A stretch of DNA of 64,000 bases from Pseudoalteromonas rubra (GTDB lineage Bacteria; Pseudomonadota; Gammaproteobacteria; Enterobacterales; Alteromonadaceae), in assembly GCF_000238295.3 (NCBI RefSeq), contig NZ_AHCD03000020.1, positions 310,001 through 374,000 of the forward strand, read 5' to 3'. The notes under the pieces are model-generated. The model was given only the letters and a program-made list of their open reading frames with translations, was not told the DNA's origin and did no database searches. Below, in pieces: positions 9,014 through 18,614 of the stretch (positions are counted from its first letter, which is position 1; each line of letters begins with the position of its first letter). The position numbers and the translations under genes are program-made.

Positions 9014-11241
9014 ACGCGGGTCAATGGAAACAGGAACTGTCTGAGCTATTTTACGCGCATGAGAGAATACGCTGGGCACCAATCCGTCATCATAGTCCTG
9101 CTTGCAGCTTGTACCTGCTTGAACTGTTAAATGCGTTTCAACCAGAGCAGGTGCTGATTGAGGCACCTGCGAACTATCTGGAGCACGTGGACGATATTGC
9201 AAGCGCCCACACCAAGCCGCCGATCGCCATCTACCAGCAAGGCAGTTTTTTTCCATTGGCTGAAAATAGCCCGGAATATCAGGCTATCAAGTGGGCAAAG
9301 CAGGCTGGGGCTGAGATCTGTTTTATTGACTTACCATATAGTCAAGACGCTCCAGGCGAGGCATGTTGGGATGAGTCCTGGCTAAACAGTTCTAGTTACA
9401 GCTTGCAGTTACAGCAGCGTTATCAATGCCGAGATGCCGATGAACTCTGGTGTCGCTTGTTTGAGCAAAAAGAATTTACCAGTGCTGATGCGTTCTTTTT
9501 TCAGGTTTTATTGTTTTGTGCGGCCAGCCGGGCGTGTTTTTCTCAGGCACAACTGGCGCGACAGGGCGACGAGCTGAGAGAAGACCATATGCGTGCTCAT
9601 ATCTCAACAGCGCATAAAAAAGACAACAAAATACTGGTACTGACAGGCGGATTCCATGTCCCTGCTTTATTTGCATTTGATGATCACGCGCAATTGGATC
9701 ACACACCCGGTGAGCAAAGTTATCTGGTGCGATACAGTGAACCTCAGTTGGATGCACTGTTAGGCTATCGGGCAGGTATGCCATATCCGGGTTATACCAA
9801 AGAGTGGTTTCTGATGCGCCGCAGCAAAGTTGCAAATTTTGAACTGGTGTTGACTATGCTCGCACGCAGTGCCCCCGATTTTATGTCGGTTGCCGATAAG
9901 ATTAAGGTCACCGAGCACCTTCAGGGAATATTGCAGTTGCGGGGCTTGAACCAGCCAAGTTATTACGACTTGTCAGATAGTATTACAAGTTGCTGGCTAC
10001 AGGGAGAAAAAACGACTAGTTGGTTCACTCAGCTGCAGCTTGAGTGGCGTGGCAGAGCCTTGGGAGAACTGCCAGAGGGAAGCGTTGAGCTGCCTTTAAT
10101 TGCGAATGTGCGGGCGTTGGCAAAGCAGCATCGTTTGTCTTTGCAGTACAGTGAAGCTAAAAAGGCACGGTTTGATGTTTTTGAGCCGAGCGGCTCAACA
10201 CGCAACAGGCGACAATTTCTGTTTAGCTGCTGCATACTTGGCATTCCATTTTGTACGCGTTTGGTCGGCCCGAGTTTTTCGCATGGCGCGGACTTATCGC
10301 GTCAGCACGAGGTGTGGGAATACCAATGGTCTCCCCATGTCGAAGTCAGACTGCTTGAATTGTCCGGGTTGAGTGATAGGCTCGATGAAGTGGTGAAAAA
10401 AACGCTCCTGATGCAATTGCCCGATCTGGATTTCGAGGAGCGTATCGAGTGGATTGCCAATGCTATCCAGTGTGGGCTGGATGAACTGGTAGCGGACAAT
10501 CTGAGCGCATGTTGTCAGGTCGTAGAGCTGCAAACGGATCTGAAAGCGCTGATATCAGCAATGATTCATTTGCTTTCATTGGCTAAACATCCATTGTTTG
10601 CTCATGAACACGATTTGCTCCGCGATCTCATTGAAAAAATATGGCTGCAGTTGTGTGGACAATTAACGCAATTGAATGCGCTGGAGATACGAGATGCACT
10701 GGATGTTTTGATGTCTTTGCAGGGCCTCTGCGTGACCTATCAATTGACGCCTGACTGGAAAGTACAGCTACAGAGGATAGTGAATAAACAAAGCCACAAA
10801 ACCTGGCTTTATTATACAATCTCTGCGTTAATGGCCAGTTCAAGTGAAGACATTGATGCATTGGGCCATGAGCTAACACTTCTGTATTCGCGTGAACCTC
10901 AAGTCGCGTTTGATGCCTTACAAGCGATTGCTTCCTTGTTGCCCCATTGGCTGGATCAACAGCCGGTCATTTTGACACTCCTAAATGGTTGGCTGGAACA
11001 GATTTCAGATGAGCAGTTCAACCTGATACTGCCGTCATTACGAAAAATGTTTTGTCGCCTTGATAGTCAGGAGATTGACCGGATAGCTCAGCGTGTGCAG
11101 GGGATCAACCAATGGGATGAGCGCCTTGCATGGCAGCCCATTGGCATCAGCCAGAACAGCATTGACCGTGCTGCATACCTGCAACAAGAAATGATCATCA
11201 ACTTAAAACAGCAAGGGTTATCTGAATGGCTGAGCGACTAA
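9001..11241 (+). CDS. DUF5682 family protein, YehM-like
   Basis: A 746-residue protein starting with GTG at 9001, inside the end of the ATPase gene. The N-terminal PIRHHSPACSLYLLELL followed by VLIEAPANY is the DUF5682 hallmark, and a conserved LTGGFHVPALF lies near residue 215. The second half is helical. Function is unknown; the conserved His and acidic residues suggest an enzymatic N-terminal domain but no activity is established. In bacteria the family sits between a MoxR ATPase and a VWA protein, exactly as here. Its stop overlaps the VWA gene by 16 bases. Confidence 0.78.
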   Translation: MDELNAGQWKQELSELFYAHERIRWAPIRHHSPACSLYLLELLNAFQPEQVLIEAPANYLEHVDDIASAHTKPPIAIYQQGSFFPLAENSPEYQAIKWAKQAGAEICFIDLPYSQDAPGEACWDESWLNSSSYSLQLQQRYQCRDADELWCRLFEQKEFTSADAFFFQVLLFCAASRACFSQAQLARQGDELREDHMRAHISTAHKKDNKILVLTGGFHVPALFAFDDHAQLDHTPGEQSYLVRYSEPQLDALLGYRAGMPYPGYTKEWFLMRRSKVANFELVLTMLARSAPDFMSVADKIKVTEHLQGILQLRGLNQPSYYDLSDSITSCWLQGEKTTSWFTQLQLEWRGRALGELPEGSVELPLIANVRALAKQHRLSLQYSEAKKARFDVFEPSGSTRNRRQFLFSCCILGIPFCTRLVGPSFSHGADLSRQHEVWEYQWSPHVEVRLLELSGLSDRLDEVVKKTLLMQLPDLDFEERIEWIANAIQCGLDELVADNLSACCQVVELQTDLKALISAMIHLLSLAKHPLFAHEHDLLRDLIEKIWLQLCGQLTQLNALEIRDALDVLMSLQGLCVTYQLTPDWKVQLQRIVNKQSHKTWLYYTISALMASSSEDIDALGHELTLLYSREPQVAFDALQAIASLLPHWLDQQPVILTLLNGWLEQISDEQFNLILPSLRKMFCRLDSQEIDRIAQRVQGINQWDERLAWQPIGISQNSIDRAAYLQQEMIINLKQQGLSEWLSD

Positions 11242-12344
11242 AATCACGTTGGCGTTTGGCTTTAGGCCGGTACGCGGAAGACCGCCTGGACGCCCAGCTG
11301 TCAGCAAACCAGCAAGCGCAGGATCAATGTCTTTTTCAGTTATATCAGCACGGTCTGGCCGACAGAGGGCATAAACTGAGTGCGGGCCTGGATGACAGCG
11401 CACCAGCTTTGGTTGAATGGCTGAATGACATTGACCAGCTATTTCCTAATTCTGTTTCTCATCAACTGCAAAAAGAAGCCATCGAAGAGTTCTCTTTGTC
11501 AGCATGTATTAACGAACCCAAGGTGTTGGAAAAACTACAGCCAAGTGTGGGGTTACTCAAGCACTTGTTGAGCCTGGGAAGCACCCAAAACCCAGCAGTA
11601 CGCCAGCAGGTGCAAAGGATCATAGAGTCTGTAGTTGATGACTTGCTTGCCCGGCTAACGCCAGTCTTTACACAAAAACTGAGGGGGCGGATCAATCGAT
11701 ACGAGCATAGTGGGGCGCGAAAACTGGCTAACCTGGACTGGCAAAAAACAATTAAATCTAATCTGAAACACTATGACTTAGAGAAGAAAAAACTGCACTT
11801 TCAGAATATTTACTTTAATACGCGACACCAACAAAGCCTGCCATGGCACGTGATTATGTGTATCGATCAATCCGGATCTATGGCTGAGTCAATTATATAT
11901 TCAGCGGTGATTGCGGGTATCCTCCATCGTCTTCCGACTATTTCGTTAACCTTGTATGTCTTCGATACCAGTGTCGTGGATCTGAGTTCAAAGGTTGAAG
12001 ACCCGGTTTCCTTGCTGCTCTCAACGCAGCTTGGCGGAGGAACTCTGATAACAAAAGCCTGGCAAGTGGCAGAAAATGCCGTGTCTGATCCACGCAGAAC
12101 TGTGATTGCAACTGTCTCTGACTTTTGTGAGGGAGGGTCTCCTCAGGCGCTATTTGAGCAAGCGCAAAGGTTAATAAGCAGTGGAGTAAAGATGATAGGC
12201 ATGACGGCGATGAACGACCGGGGCGACCCATTTTACGATAGCTTTGCCACTAAACGCTTATCAGGCCTGGGTATGGAGATTGCGGCGCTGAGTCCAGATC
12301 AGTTTGCTGATTGGCTTGCGAAACAAATGGGGTTAGTGAAATGA
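11226..12344 (+). CDS. VWA-domain protein, YehP-like
   Basis: A 372-residue protein whose C-terminal half is a von Willebrand A domain. The metal-ion-dependent adhesion site begins IDQSGSM at about residues 211-217 (DxSxS), with a later Thr (GGGTLITKAW) and Asp (ATVSDFCEG) completing it. The N-terminal 180 residues are helical. VWA proteins of this kind are cytosolic partners of MoxR ATPases and probably link ATPase activity to the target. No signal peptide. Its stop overlaps the next start as ATGA. Size and order match E. coli YehP. Confidence 0.82.
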   Translation: MAERLKSRWRLALGRYAEDRLDAQLSANQQAQDQCLFQLYQHGLADRGHKLSAGLDDSAPALVEWLNDIDQLFPNSVSHQLQKEAIEEFSLSACINEPKVLEKLQPSVGLLKHLLSLGSTQNPAVRQQVQRIIESVVDDLLARLTPVFTQKLRGRINRYEHSGARKLANLDWQKTIKSNLKHYDLEKKKLHFQNIYFNTRHQQSLPWHVIMCIDQSGSMAESIIYSAVIAGILHRLPTISLTLYVFDTSVVDLSSKVEDPVSLLLSTQLGGGTLITKAWQVAENAVSDPRRTVIATVSDFCEGGSPQALFEQAQRLISSGVKMIGMTAMNDRGDPFYDSFATKRLSGLGMEIAALSPDQFADWLAKQMGLVK

Positions 12345-14140
12345 ACCAGCAGTTTTTAGAGCAGCTTACGAGCCCAGGGCTGGTCCGGCGTGCTAACAAG
12401 ATATTGCAAAAAGAGTCGCCTGCGATTGAGAAGACCCACTCGAGTGTTGAGTACAGCTTAGAGGGGATGTCGGGAACATTGGATGTTGAAGACATTACCA
12501 AAAGCCGGTGTAGTTGCAATGTACAGGGGCTCTGTAAGCATCTGGTTGCCGTCGCTTTATTTGTGATAGAGAATGAAGATGCGTGTGAGGTAAAAGTTCC
12601 AGCAGTAGAGCCAGATGCACTCATGAAAAGTGCCGGGCGAGAAGCCGTCCGTCGAGTGTATAAACTCTACACGCTCAGCGCATCCTATAGCGGTACCAGG
12701 GATGGTGCCGTGGTGCACATAGAGATTAATGGCCAGGCATTTAGCTTTACAAAAGCGCAGCATATTGATGACTTGATCGGAGACTCTGCCAGTAAAGCAG
12801 AAAAGCTGTGGGGTATTTACCTTTACAGCTGTGAACAGGGCGTGGAGTGGCAGTGGCCGGATTGGTTGTTGGTTGAGCAAACTCAGATACAGACTAGCCT
12901 CAAGACACTACAAACAGAACTCAAAGCGGCGCTGCTCTGTGTGTGGTGGGTGGGTATCCATCGGGTGCGTTCTGCCCATTTACTGGACTTACAATTGTTA
13001 ATCATCCCGCTGGCGAAAGCAGGGCTAAAGGCTGAAAGTCAGGCGTGTAAACGCATTATTGGTGCCTATCAGCGCTTTATATCGGGAGAAGGGCTCAGAG
13101 ATGAACTGGTGATTATGACTGAGCTGGCATACCTTCTGGTCCTGATAGAGCAACCCATCAGTGAGGTTAAATCAGTCGGAGGGCAAGACCAAACTACACT
13201 CTTTTGCTTAGGTCCTGAACCCTGGCAAAGTGTGGGGCGCGCGCAAGGGCTTACCATTTTATTTCAATCGTCAGACGGCCAGATTTTTTCGGCTTCAGAA
13301 GCCAGAGCAAATACGTCGGGTCACTTTGACTCTGAACATGTCGCCCGGTATATGCGCTTTTGGGAGACGTCGAAACCCGCGATGGAACTCATGGGGAACT
13401 TGGTGTCATTTAATAAGTTAGAGGTGAATGAATACGACCGAATTCGGCGTACGCAGTCAACAGAGGTCATTGCTACAGAAAAAGGTGCTCCGTTTGTTTA
13501 TTATGCTGATTTTAGCACCATAGAGTGGTCGGCTCAGCCGTATATTGTGATTGCACCTGATCGGTTTCATCATCTGGAATTTGATCAGGCACTTCAACAA
13601 TTTCAGCTCCAGTATCGGGACGCAAATAAAAACACACTTACGCTAACGGTGCCTTATCAGAAAAACCATGCCTTGCTCATGAAAAACATGACCGCTTTGG
13701 AAGGTTTACCGGTTAAATATATCGCGTGTAATGTCAGCGAGAAGGGAAACCAAATACAGCTGAGACCCTTCGCACTGCAGCAGAGTGATGGGGTACAGTG
13801 GCAATCCTTATATTTCGACCAAATATCAACGGAAAGTCGTTTTCTGGACCGTTGGCGTGCCAAGTTTAATGCCCGAACAACTGCTGTGCCTGGCCGCGAA
13901 ATAACTCAGTTACAACAGCTGCTTGCGGATTTTTCAAGGTGGTTATGTGCCTTCCCTTATCAAAGTGACGATGAAGTCAGGATTTGGCAGGGTAAGCTCG
14001 AGCAACTCGGCTTATACCAGCTATCCGTAAAACTTCAGCAAAACGACGACTTTGACCTGCTCCGATGCTTCTATATGCTGTATTGCTTGCGTAAAGCGGA
14101 TGTCGCTTTACCTGTTATTTTGTATGATGAATGTACCTAA
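12341..14140 (+). CDS. SWIM zinc-finger protein, YehQ-like
   Basis: The start at 12341 overlaps the VWA stop as ATGA; an in-frame ATG at 12311 would sit inside the VWA gene. A SWIM zinc finger, CxCx(n)CxH, is seen as CSCNVQGLCKH at about residues 55-66. The remaining 530 residues contain no further motif I can name. SWIM domains bind DNA or protein, and this one is the conserved last member of the yehI-L-M-P-Q-like set. An AATAGT/ACTATT mini-hairpin follows the stop (14143-14158) but lacks a T-tract, so termination is unclear. Confidence 0.78.
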   Translation: MNQQFLEQLTSPGLVRRANKILQKESPAIEKTHSSVEYSLEGMSGTLDVEDITKSRCSCNVQGLCKHLVAVALFVIENEDACEVKVPAVEPDALMKSAGREAVRRVYKLYTLSASYSGTRDGAVVHIEINGQAFSFTKAQHIDDLIGDSASKAEKLWGIYLYSCEQGVEWQWPDWLLVEQTQIQTSLKTLQTELKAALLCVWWVGIHRVRSAHLLDLQLLIIPLAKAGLKAESQACKRIIGAYQRFISGEGLRDELVIMTELAYLLVLIEQPISEVKSVGGQDQTTLFCLGPEPWQSVGRAQGLTILFQSSDGQIFSASEARANTSGHFDSEHVARYMRFWETSKPAMELMGNLVSFNKLEVNEYDRIRRTQSTEVIATEKGAPFVYYADFSTIEWSAQPYIVIAPDRFHHLEFDQALQQFQLQYRDANKNTLTLTVPYQKNHALLMKNMTALEGLPVKYIACNVSEKGNQIQLRPFALQQSDGVQWQSLYFDQISTESRFLDRWRAKFNARTTAVPGREITQLQQLLADFSRWLCAFPYQSDDEVRIWQGKLEQLGLYQLSVKLQQNDDFDLLRCFYMLYCLRKADVALPVILYDECT

Positions 14141-14219
14141 GAATAGTTTAGACTATTGAGAAATAATCAAAAATCAGACAAGTTATACAAGGTAACTGGA
14201 AAGAAGAAGGAAGGAACGA

Positions 14220-15512
14220 GTGAAATTACAATCAACCATGAAGTATAGCCTGTGCGCTATGCTGACAGCATTGGCTGGTCATAGCTTTGCGGCGCCAGAC
14301 AGGTTACTTGCCAATGATGGCAAGGCGGAAGACTATTTTGGTTATGGTGCAGCGATTGACGGCAACACAGTTGTGGTGGGCGCGCACAAAGCGGATATCA
14401 ATGGGATTAATGACGGCGGCGTGGGCTATGTCTACGTATTAGGGGAGAAGGGCTGGCAGCAACAAGCTAAGCTGGTTGCAAAGCCTCTGTCTGCTGATGA
14501 CACCCTCGGTGGTAAGGTGGTCTTAAAGAACGACATTGCTATGCTCGGCGGTATGAGACGAGATGACAAAGGCAAAGACGCCGGTGCGGTGGTGGCCTTT
14601 GCACGTAAAGCGGACACATGGACACAAACTGAGATTTTTACCGCGCCCGATGCCAAACCGGGCGATGCCTTTGGTCAGAGTGTAGCATTTACCGACAAAG
14701 TGCTGGTGATCGGCGCCCCACGTAATGATGCAAAGGCGAACGATGCCGGTGCTGCGTATATTTATACCCGCTCTGGTGACACCTGGCGCTATCAGAGCAA
14801 AATCATGGCCAGTGATGGCGCGGCAGGCGACTTGTTTGGCATCGACGTCGCGGTTGATGGCAATACCATAGTCGTTGGTGCTGACTTGCACGACAAAACG
14901 GCAGAAAACGCCGGAGCCGTATACATTTACGTGCAAGACGGGGAGCAATGGCATCAGCAGGCTAAGTTGATGGCGTCCGATGGCGGTGATACCGATATCT
15001 TTGGTGTCAGGGTCGCAATTTCAGGAGATACGGCGCTGATTTCTGCGAGGCGCGATGACGTAGAGGGGCTGGGCGTGGATGCCGGCTCTGCCTATATTTT
15101 TGAGCGAACAGGCACGCACTGGGCGCAGGCTCAAAAGCTCACGTCACCGGATGGCGCGGCCGATGACCGCTTTGGCCGCGGTGTGGCGCTTAGTGGTGAT
15201 ACGGCGATTATCAGCGCGATGAACCATGACGCACAAGGCAAAGACACCGGCGCGTTATATGTTTATAAAAAGCGCGCTGATGGCTGGCACTATTCATCCA
15301 AAGTGGTTGCTAAACATGCGCAGCCAGGCGATCAACTCGGCTGGAACATCGGCCTCTCCGACGGTAAGGCGGTGATCGCGACCCCACACCATGACGCCAA
15401 TGGTAAAGAGTCTGGTGCCGTCTACGTACAGGATCTGAATCAGTACAGCGCGTTTCATATTAAAAACCAGGTATCCGTTGCGGATAAAGGGAAAACGAAG
15501 TCTTCACAGTAA
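14220..15512 (+). CDS. secreted FG-GAP repeat protein
   Basis: Begins with GTG at 14220, five bases after a strong AAGGAAGGA ribosome site; an ATG six codons in is the alternative. A Sec signal peptide ends near HSFAAPD. The mature part is about seven repeats of 50-60 residues, each with a FGxxVAxxGDTxxxGA core and Asp-rich turns (for example DLFGIDVAVDGNTIVVGA), which is the FG-GAP/beta-propeller pattern of integrin-alpha-like proteins. Probably an extracellular or outer-surface seven-bladed propeller that binds calcium. No lipobox and no C-terminal sorting signal is obvious. It stands alone, 79 bases after the yehQ-like gene. Ligand unknown. Confidence 0.8.
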   Translation: MKLQSTMKYSLCAMLTALAGHSFAAPDRLLANDGKAEDYFGYGAAIDGNTVVVGAHKADINGINDGGVGYVYVLGEKGWQQQAKLVAKPLSADDTLGGKVVLKNDIAMLGGMRRDDKGKDAGAVVAFARKADTWTQTEIFTAPDAKPGDAFGQSVAFTDKVLVIGAPRNDAKANDAGAAYIYTRSGDTWRYQSKIMASDGAAGDLFGIDVAVDGNTIVVGADLHDKTAENAGAVYIYVQDGEQWHQQAKLMASDGGDTDIFGVRVAISGDTALISARRDDVEGLGVDAGSAYIFERTGTHWAQAQKLTSPDGAADDRFGRGVALSGDTAIISAMNHDAQGKDTGALYVYKKRADGWHYSSKVVAKHAQPGDQLGWNIGLSDGKAVIATPHHDANGKESGAVYVQDLNQYSAFHIKNQVSVADKGKTKSSQ

Positions 15513-15699
15513 TTAAACTCAGTACAATCAGACGTTAGTGTGGGTTATGTTCTGAACAGAAACCGTCATCTGGCGTCTGGCCAATTGCCGGGCTCAACAA
15601 TGATGCCTTGATAAAGCAATGGGTCTAAAGTTAAAACTAACAATGGTGTTTTTAGCTGTGTGATTGATTTATGGTGCCCATGTGCTTACAGAGAGTGAA

Positions 15700-15999
15700 T
15701 TATCGGTTTAAATAGGCCAACCACTCTTTCGCATTGGCAATGATAAACTCATAGCTATGACCGTTTATCAGCGTAATTCTGATTGCCTCAGTCGTTACAG
15801 GTAATATACCTGCCCCTTTACCATAACACCTCTCTATTTTTGATATGGCACTGCGCTCAATATGATACGGTCCTAACCCGAACTTTTTATTCAATGGCTC
15901 GAAAATCAAGGCGTCTTTTGTTGCTGAGAGTTTACCATCAGAGCGGGCGACGCCGTTTTGCATTGTTGCGATAGAAACGCTTGTTGAAGTTTTATTCAT
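15700..15999 (-). CDS. small cytosolic protein, possibly PH/GRAM-like
   Basis: A 99-residue protein without a signal peptide or membrane segment. The order LSATKDALIFEP, then YHIERSAISKIERCYGKG, then IRITLINGHSYEFIIANAKEWLAYL is the strand pattern of a small PH/GRAM-like barrel, ending in an amphipathic helix. This is a fold guess, not a family match. Its leader (16000-16127) contains two interleaved perfect inverted repeats, described separately, so expression may be controlled at the RNA level. Confidence 0.6.
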   Translation of the reverse strand: MNKTSTSVSIATMQNGVARSDGKLSATKDALIFEPLNKKFGLGPYHIERSAISKIERCYGKGAGILPVTTEAIRITLINGHSYEFIIANAKEWLAYLNR

Positions 16000-16071
16000 G
16001 ACTTTCCCTTTAATGAATAAGTGTTTTTTATTACGAGTGGTTTTGATAAGTCAGCTATTTAAAAGCTCTGT

Positions 16072-16111
16072 GGAATTTAACAAGCAGAGGTTAAATTCCG
16101 CCTCTGCTTGT
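16072..16111. repeat. two interleaved perfect inverted repeats in a leader
   Basis: GGAATTTAAC (16072-16081) is complementary to GTTAAATTCC (16090-16099), and ACAAGCAGAGG (16080-16090) is complementary to CCTCTGCTTGT (16101-16111). The arms are ordered A-B-A'-B', so the two hairpins exclude each other or form a pseudoknot. No T-tract follows on either strand, so it is not a standard terminator. It lies between two minus-strand genes, about 75-110 bases before the start of the 99-aa gene. Confidence 0.7.
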
Positions 16112-16127
16112 CTGTGTTTGCGTCCCT

Positions 16128-16514
16128 TCAATGCTGGGTACTAAATGCCTTTTTATTGGCCGCGCCTTTTTTCAACTGAATTGTGCCAGATAAAGAAAAC
16201 GCTAGTATTAACCCCATTAAAATAGTCGTGACGACTTTCGCTACCCATGGATCTTGCACCGCGAACGCTGCTGCGTAACTAAACGTGAGTATGTTCGCGA
16301 ACAGAGCCGTAAGGTGAATTCTAAAGCTTGTTGTTTTTTCTTTTAGCCTTGTAATGTTGAACGTGCAGGAGATTAAAAATGCGATAACCATTCCCGGGTT
16401 GCTCATCTGTTCAGGAGTAAGTTTAAAATTAAGGCTTATAAATACCAAAGCGCCATAAGCCACTGCGATTACAATGACAATGTAATTTAATAATAACTCT
16501 ATCTTTGACTGCAT
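16128..16514 (-). CDS. four-helix membrane protein, function unknown
   Basis: A 128-residue protein with four hydrophobic segments (about residues 10-30, 40-55, 67-87 and 92-112) and a basic C-terminal tail (LKKGAANKKAF). No motif that I recognise. It is divergent from the AraC-type regulator gene, with about 180 bases between the starts I chose, so it could be a target of that regulator. It may share a transcript with the 99-aa gene downstream across a structured gap. Confidence 0.6.
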   Translation of the reverse strand: MQSKIELLLNYIVIVIAVAYGALVFISLNFKLTPEQMSNPGMVIAFLISCTFNITRLKEKTTSFRIHLTALFANILTFSYAAAFAVQDPWVAKVVTTILMGLILAFSLSGTIQLKKGAANKKAFSTQH

Positions 16515-16693
16515 ACTTAACCTCTGATTTGTTGGTGTGGTTTTGTATGTTAAGCTCGTGCCTAGTGCTTTTCGGGGATACTGGCCAGTATGGACCGTTT
16601 ATTTTTATCTTCTTGATTTTTATGTTTTTTATTTTTCTTTGCAAGGTGCGAAGAGGCCAGATTGGACGTATTTTTGAATACAAGGGAGTCTTG

Positions 16694-17848
16694 ATGTTCA
16701 GTTTTAGTAATATCGTTGCCTTGGGCTGTATTCAAGCCTGTATTCAATCCTTGTATCTCTTGAGGTTTTCTGGCCCGGGCAGATTGCTTGCTGCTTTTAT
16801 ACTGCTTGTTTCAACCAATATGTGTGTTGGTTTCTATGTAGACAGTGGTCTTTTTGAACCTGATATGTTGCTCATAACGATGTGGGAGCGCTTAAACAGT
16901 TATTTGTTGTTGGGCCCCATTTTTATTGCGTTTGTTATGACAATGACAAATTCAGCGCATCGGTTTGATAAAAAAGATGTAATTCACTTATTACCTTTTC
17001 TTGTGTGGGTCGGGTATTTCGGTTCAATCTCATTGTATGAGCAAAGTGATTTTCTGGCTGCGCAAGCTTTTAACTTACAAACAGTATCAACCAGACCCTT
17101 TTCTGAGCGGTTTACCATGATATCTCTGTTCACCGCAGGGCATTTTTGTCTTTATCTGGCCTATGGTAGCTGGCAAATTTTTATGTTTTGGTGGCAACAA
17201 CGCGGTAGCAGTATTTTTCGCCAGTTGTGTTGGTTGCTTACCGTCACTATGATTTGCTACCTGATGATGGCGAGTGTTTTTATCGTCTCTGTGACAGCAG
17301 TCATTATGGAACTTGAAAAATCAGATAAGCTGATTGCGTTGAGTTATCTGTCTACTGTGGTGGGCATATTTTCTATCAGTTATTTGTTGATTTGCTATGG
17401 GAGGCCTGCTGGCTTTAATCGTGCACTCGTAAAGGAGGGCATAACTGATAAAGACTTCGCAGAGCAAATCAAACCTGAAGTATCAACACAACAGAAAGGC
17501 CTTTTGATGTTGGTCGAGCAAGAGCTCAGGACGAACAAACTTCATTTACACCCTGATTTCAGCCAAATTCAACTGGCAGAAAAACTGAATATAAGCAGAC
17601 ATCAGCTTTCTGATGTGTTGGCCCTGCATGCTTCAGGTGGGTTCTATGAGTTGATAAACCAATTAAGGGTGGATGCGGTGATTGAGGAACTGGGAAAAAG
17701 GCCTAAAAGTGACAGGTTGATTAATATTGCCTACGATTGCGGATTTAATTCAAAATCTAGTTTTAATCAGGTGTTTAAAAAGCATACAGGAAAAACGCCG
17801 AGTCAGTACCGTGATATGGTTAAAACCAGTAAGGCTGAATCTCGCTAA
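16694..17848 (+). CDS. membrane-anchored AraC-family transcriptional regulator
   Basis: The N-terminal ~215 residues are hydrophobic with about six or seven membrane helices, followed by a cytoplasmic linker and a C-terminal HTH_18 domain of about 100 residues. The second helix-turn-helix reads INIAYDCGFNSKSSFNQVFK and is followed by KHTGKTPSQYR, the AraC/XylS signature. I chose ATG 16694, which has GGGAG five bases upstream. An in-frame TTG at 16505 would overlap the divergent gene and has no ribosome site. Such proteins sense a signal in or across the membrane; the signal is unknown. The left boundary of the genomic island begins about 130 bases after the stop. Confidence 0.8.
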   Translation: MFSFSNIVALGCIQACIQSLYLLRFSGPGRLLAAFILLVSTNMCVGFYVDSGLFEPDMLLITMWERLNSYLLLGPIFIAFVMTMTNSAHRFDKKDVIHLLPFLVWVGYFGSISLYEQSDFLAAQAFNLQTVSTRPFSERFTMISLFTAGHFCLYLAYGSWQIFMFWWQQRGSSIFRQLCWLLTVTMICYLMMASVFIVSVTAVIMELEKSDKLIALSYLSTVVGIFSISYLLICYGRPAGFNRALVKEGITDKDFAEQIKPEVSTQQKGLLMLVEQELRTNKLHLHPDFSQIQLAEKLNISRHQLSDVLALHASGGFYELINQLRVDAVIEELGKRPKSDRLINIAYDCGFNSKSSFNQVFKKHTGKTPSQYRDMVKTSKAESR

Positions 17849-17977
17849 GAGGAAAATGTGCATAAAGCACCACTGTGCGCTATTCAGACATGGTTGTCGT
17901 GTGGGGCTAATTCTTTCCCATCGTTTCAAAGCGCTTTTACTTTACTGATAACGATGAGTATTAGCCCCAGTAATAAT

Positions 17978-18040
17978 CTACTCTGTACATCCAAATCTGG
18001 AATCCTATACGCCATCTAGTCTGGAAATTGGTTTTCCAGA
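17978..18040. other. left attachment-like site of the island
   Basis: CTACTCTGTACAT (17978-17990) is followed by AAATCTGGAA and then an inverted repeat TCTGGAAA (18020-18027) / TTTTCCAGA (18032-18040). The same arrangement recurs at 24140. I read TCTGGAAA as the recombinase arm motif. The whole gap 17849-18237 (389 bases) holds this site and AT-rich sequence upstream of the metal operon; I see no gene in it. Confidence 0.5.
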
Positions 18041-18237
18041 ACTGTACGGTCCTGCTACTAGCTGCTCAAAAGTGAAAATTGTCTAAAAGGTTAGTTCACT
18101 CAAAAAATAGCTGTGCTAACTGCAATGTAAAAGAAAGTTTTGAATAGTAGGCGTTTGCATTTTTTAAAAAATTAAAAATTGAGCTCGATTTATTTCGGTG
18201 GTAGGATTTCGTCAAACTGTTAATCTTTAGTCGCCTG

Positions 18238-18588
18238 ATGCATAAATTGACGCTCATTCTGATCATGCTTTGCATTCTGAGTACCCAGGTATTCGGAAGC
18301 GTAGCGTATGAAGGAGAGCATAAGTCTCAGGGCGATGTGCATGCTTTACTGCACGAAATTGGTCAGCCACACAGTCACGACCATGATGATGAGGGTGAGT
18401 TTAGCCTCTCGTTTTCGGAAGAAGCCGTGAAGCACATCAATCAAGACCTTGACTGTTGTACCACGGGTATCGTTGAGGTGTCACCCTACTCAAATTCTGA
18501 AGTAAAACCGACAGGCCCGATCGCATCAATTAGCGTTGATTGGTCGCCCCCTTTTATTAAACATACCACACCTCCCCCCAGAGCTTAA
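18238..18588 (+). CDS. small secreted His/Asp-rich protein of the metal-efflux cassette
   Basis: A 116-residue protein with a signal peptide (hydrophobic residues 3-20, cleavage near VFGS). The mature part contains a run rich in His and Asp, HSHDHDDEGE, and a vicinal Cys pair (DLDCCTTG), both plausible metal ligands. It lacks a recognisable domain. It opens the RND efflux cluster on the same strand and may be a periplasmic metal-binding accessory protein. No convincing ribosome site precedes the ATG; an in-frame ATG eight codons later is an alternative. Confidence 0.6.
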   Translation: MHKLTLILIMLCILSTQVFGSVAYEGEHKSQGDVHALLHEIGQPHSHDHDDEGEFSLSFSEEAVKHINQDLDCCTTGIVEVSPYSNSEVKPTGPIASISVDWSPPFIKHTTPPPRA

Positions 18589-18614
18589 TCCAACTTAACT
18601 TTTCGTTGTCAGTG

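Noticed and set aside
16505..16693. N-terminal extension of the AraC-type regulator from TTG
   Set aside because: Overlaps the divergent gene and lacks a ribosome site, whereas ATG 16694 has GGGAG.
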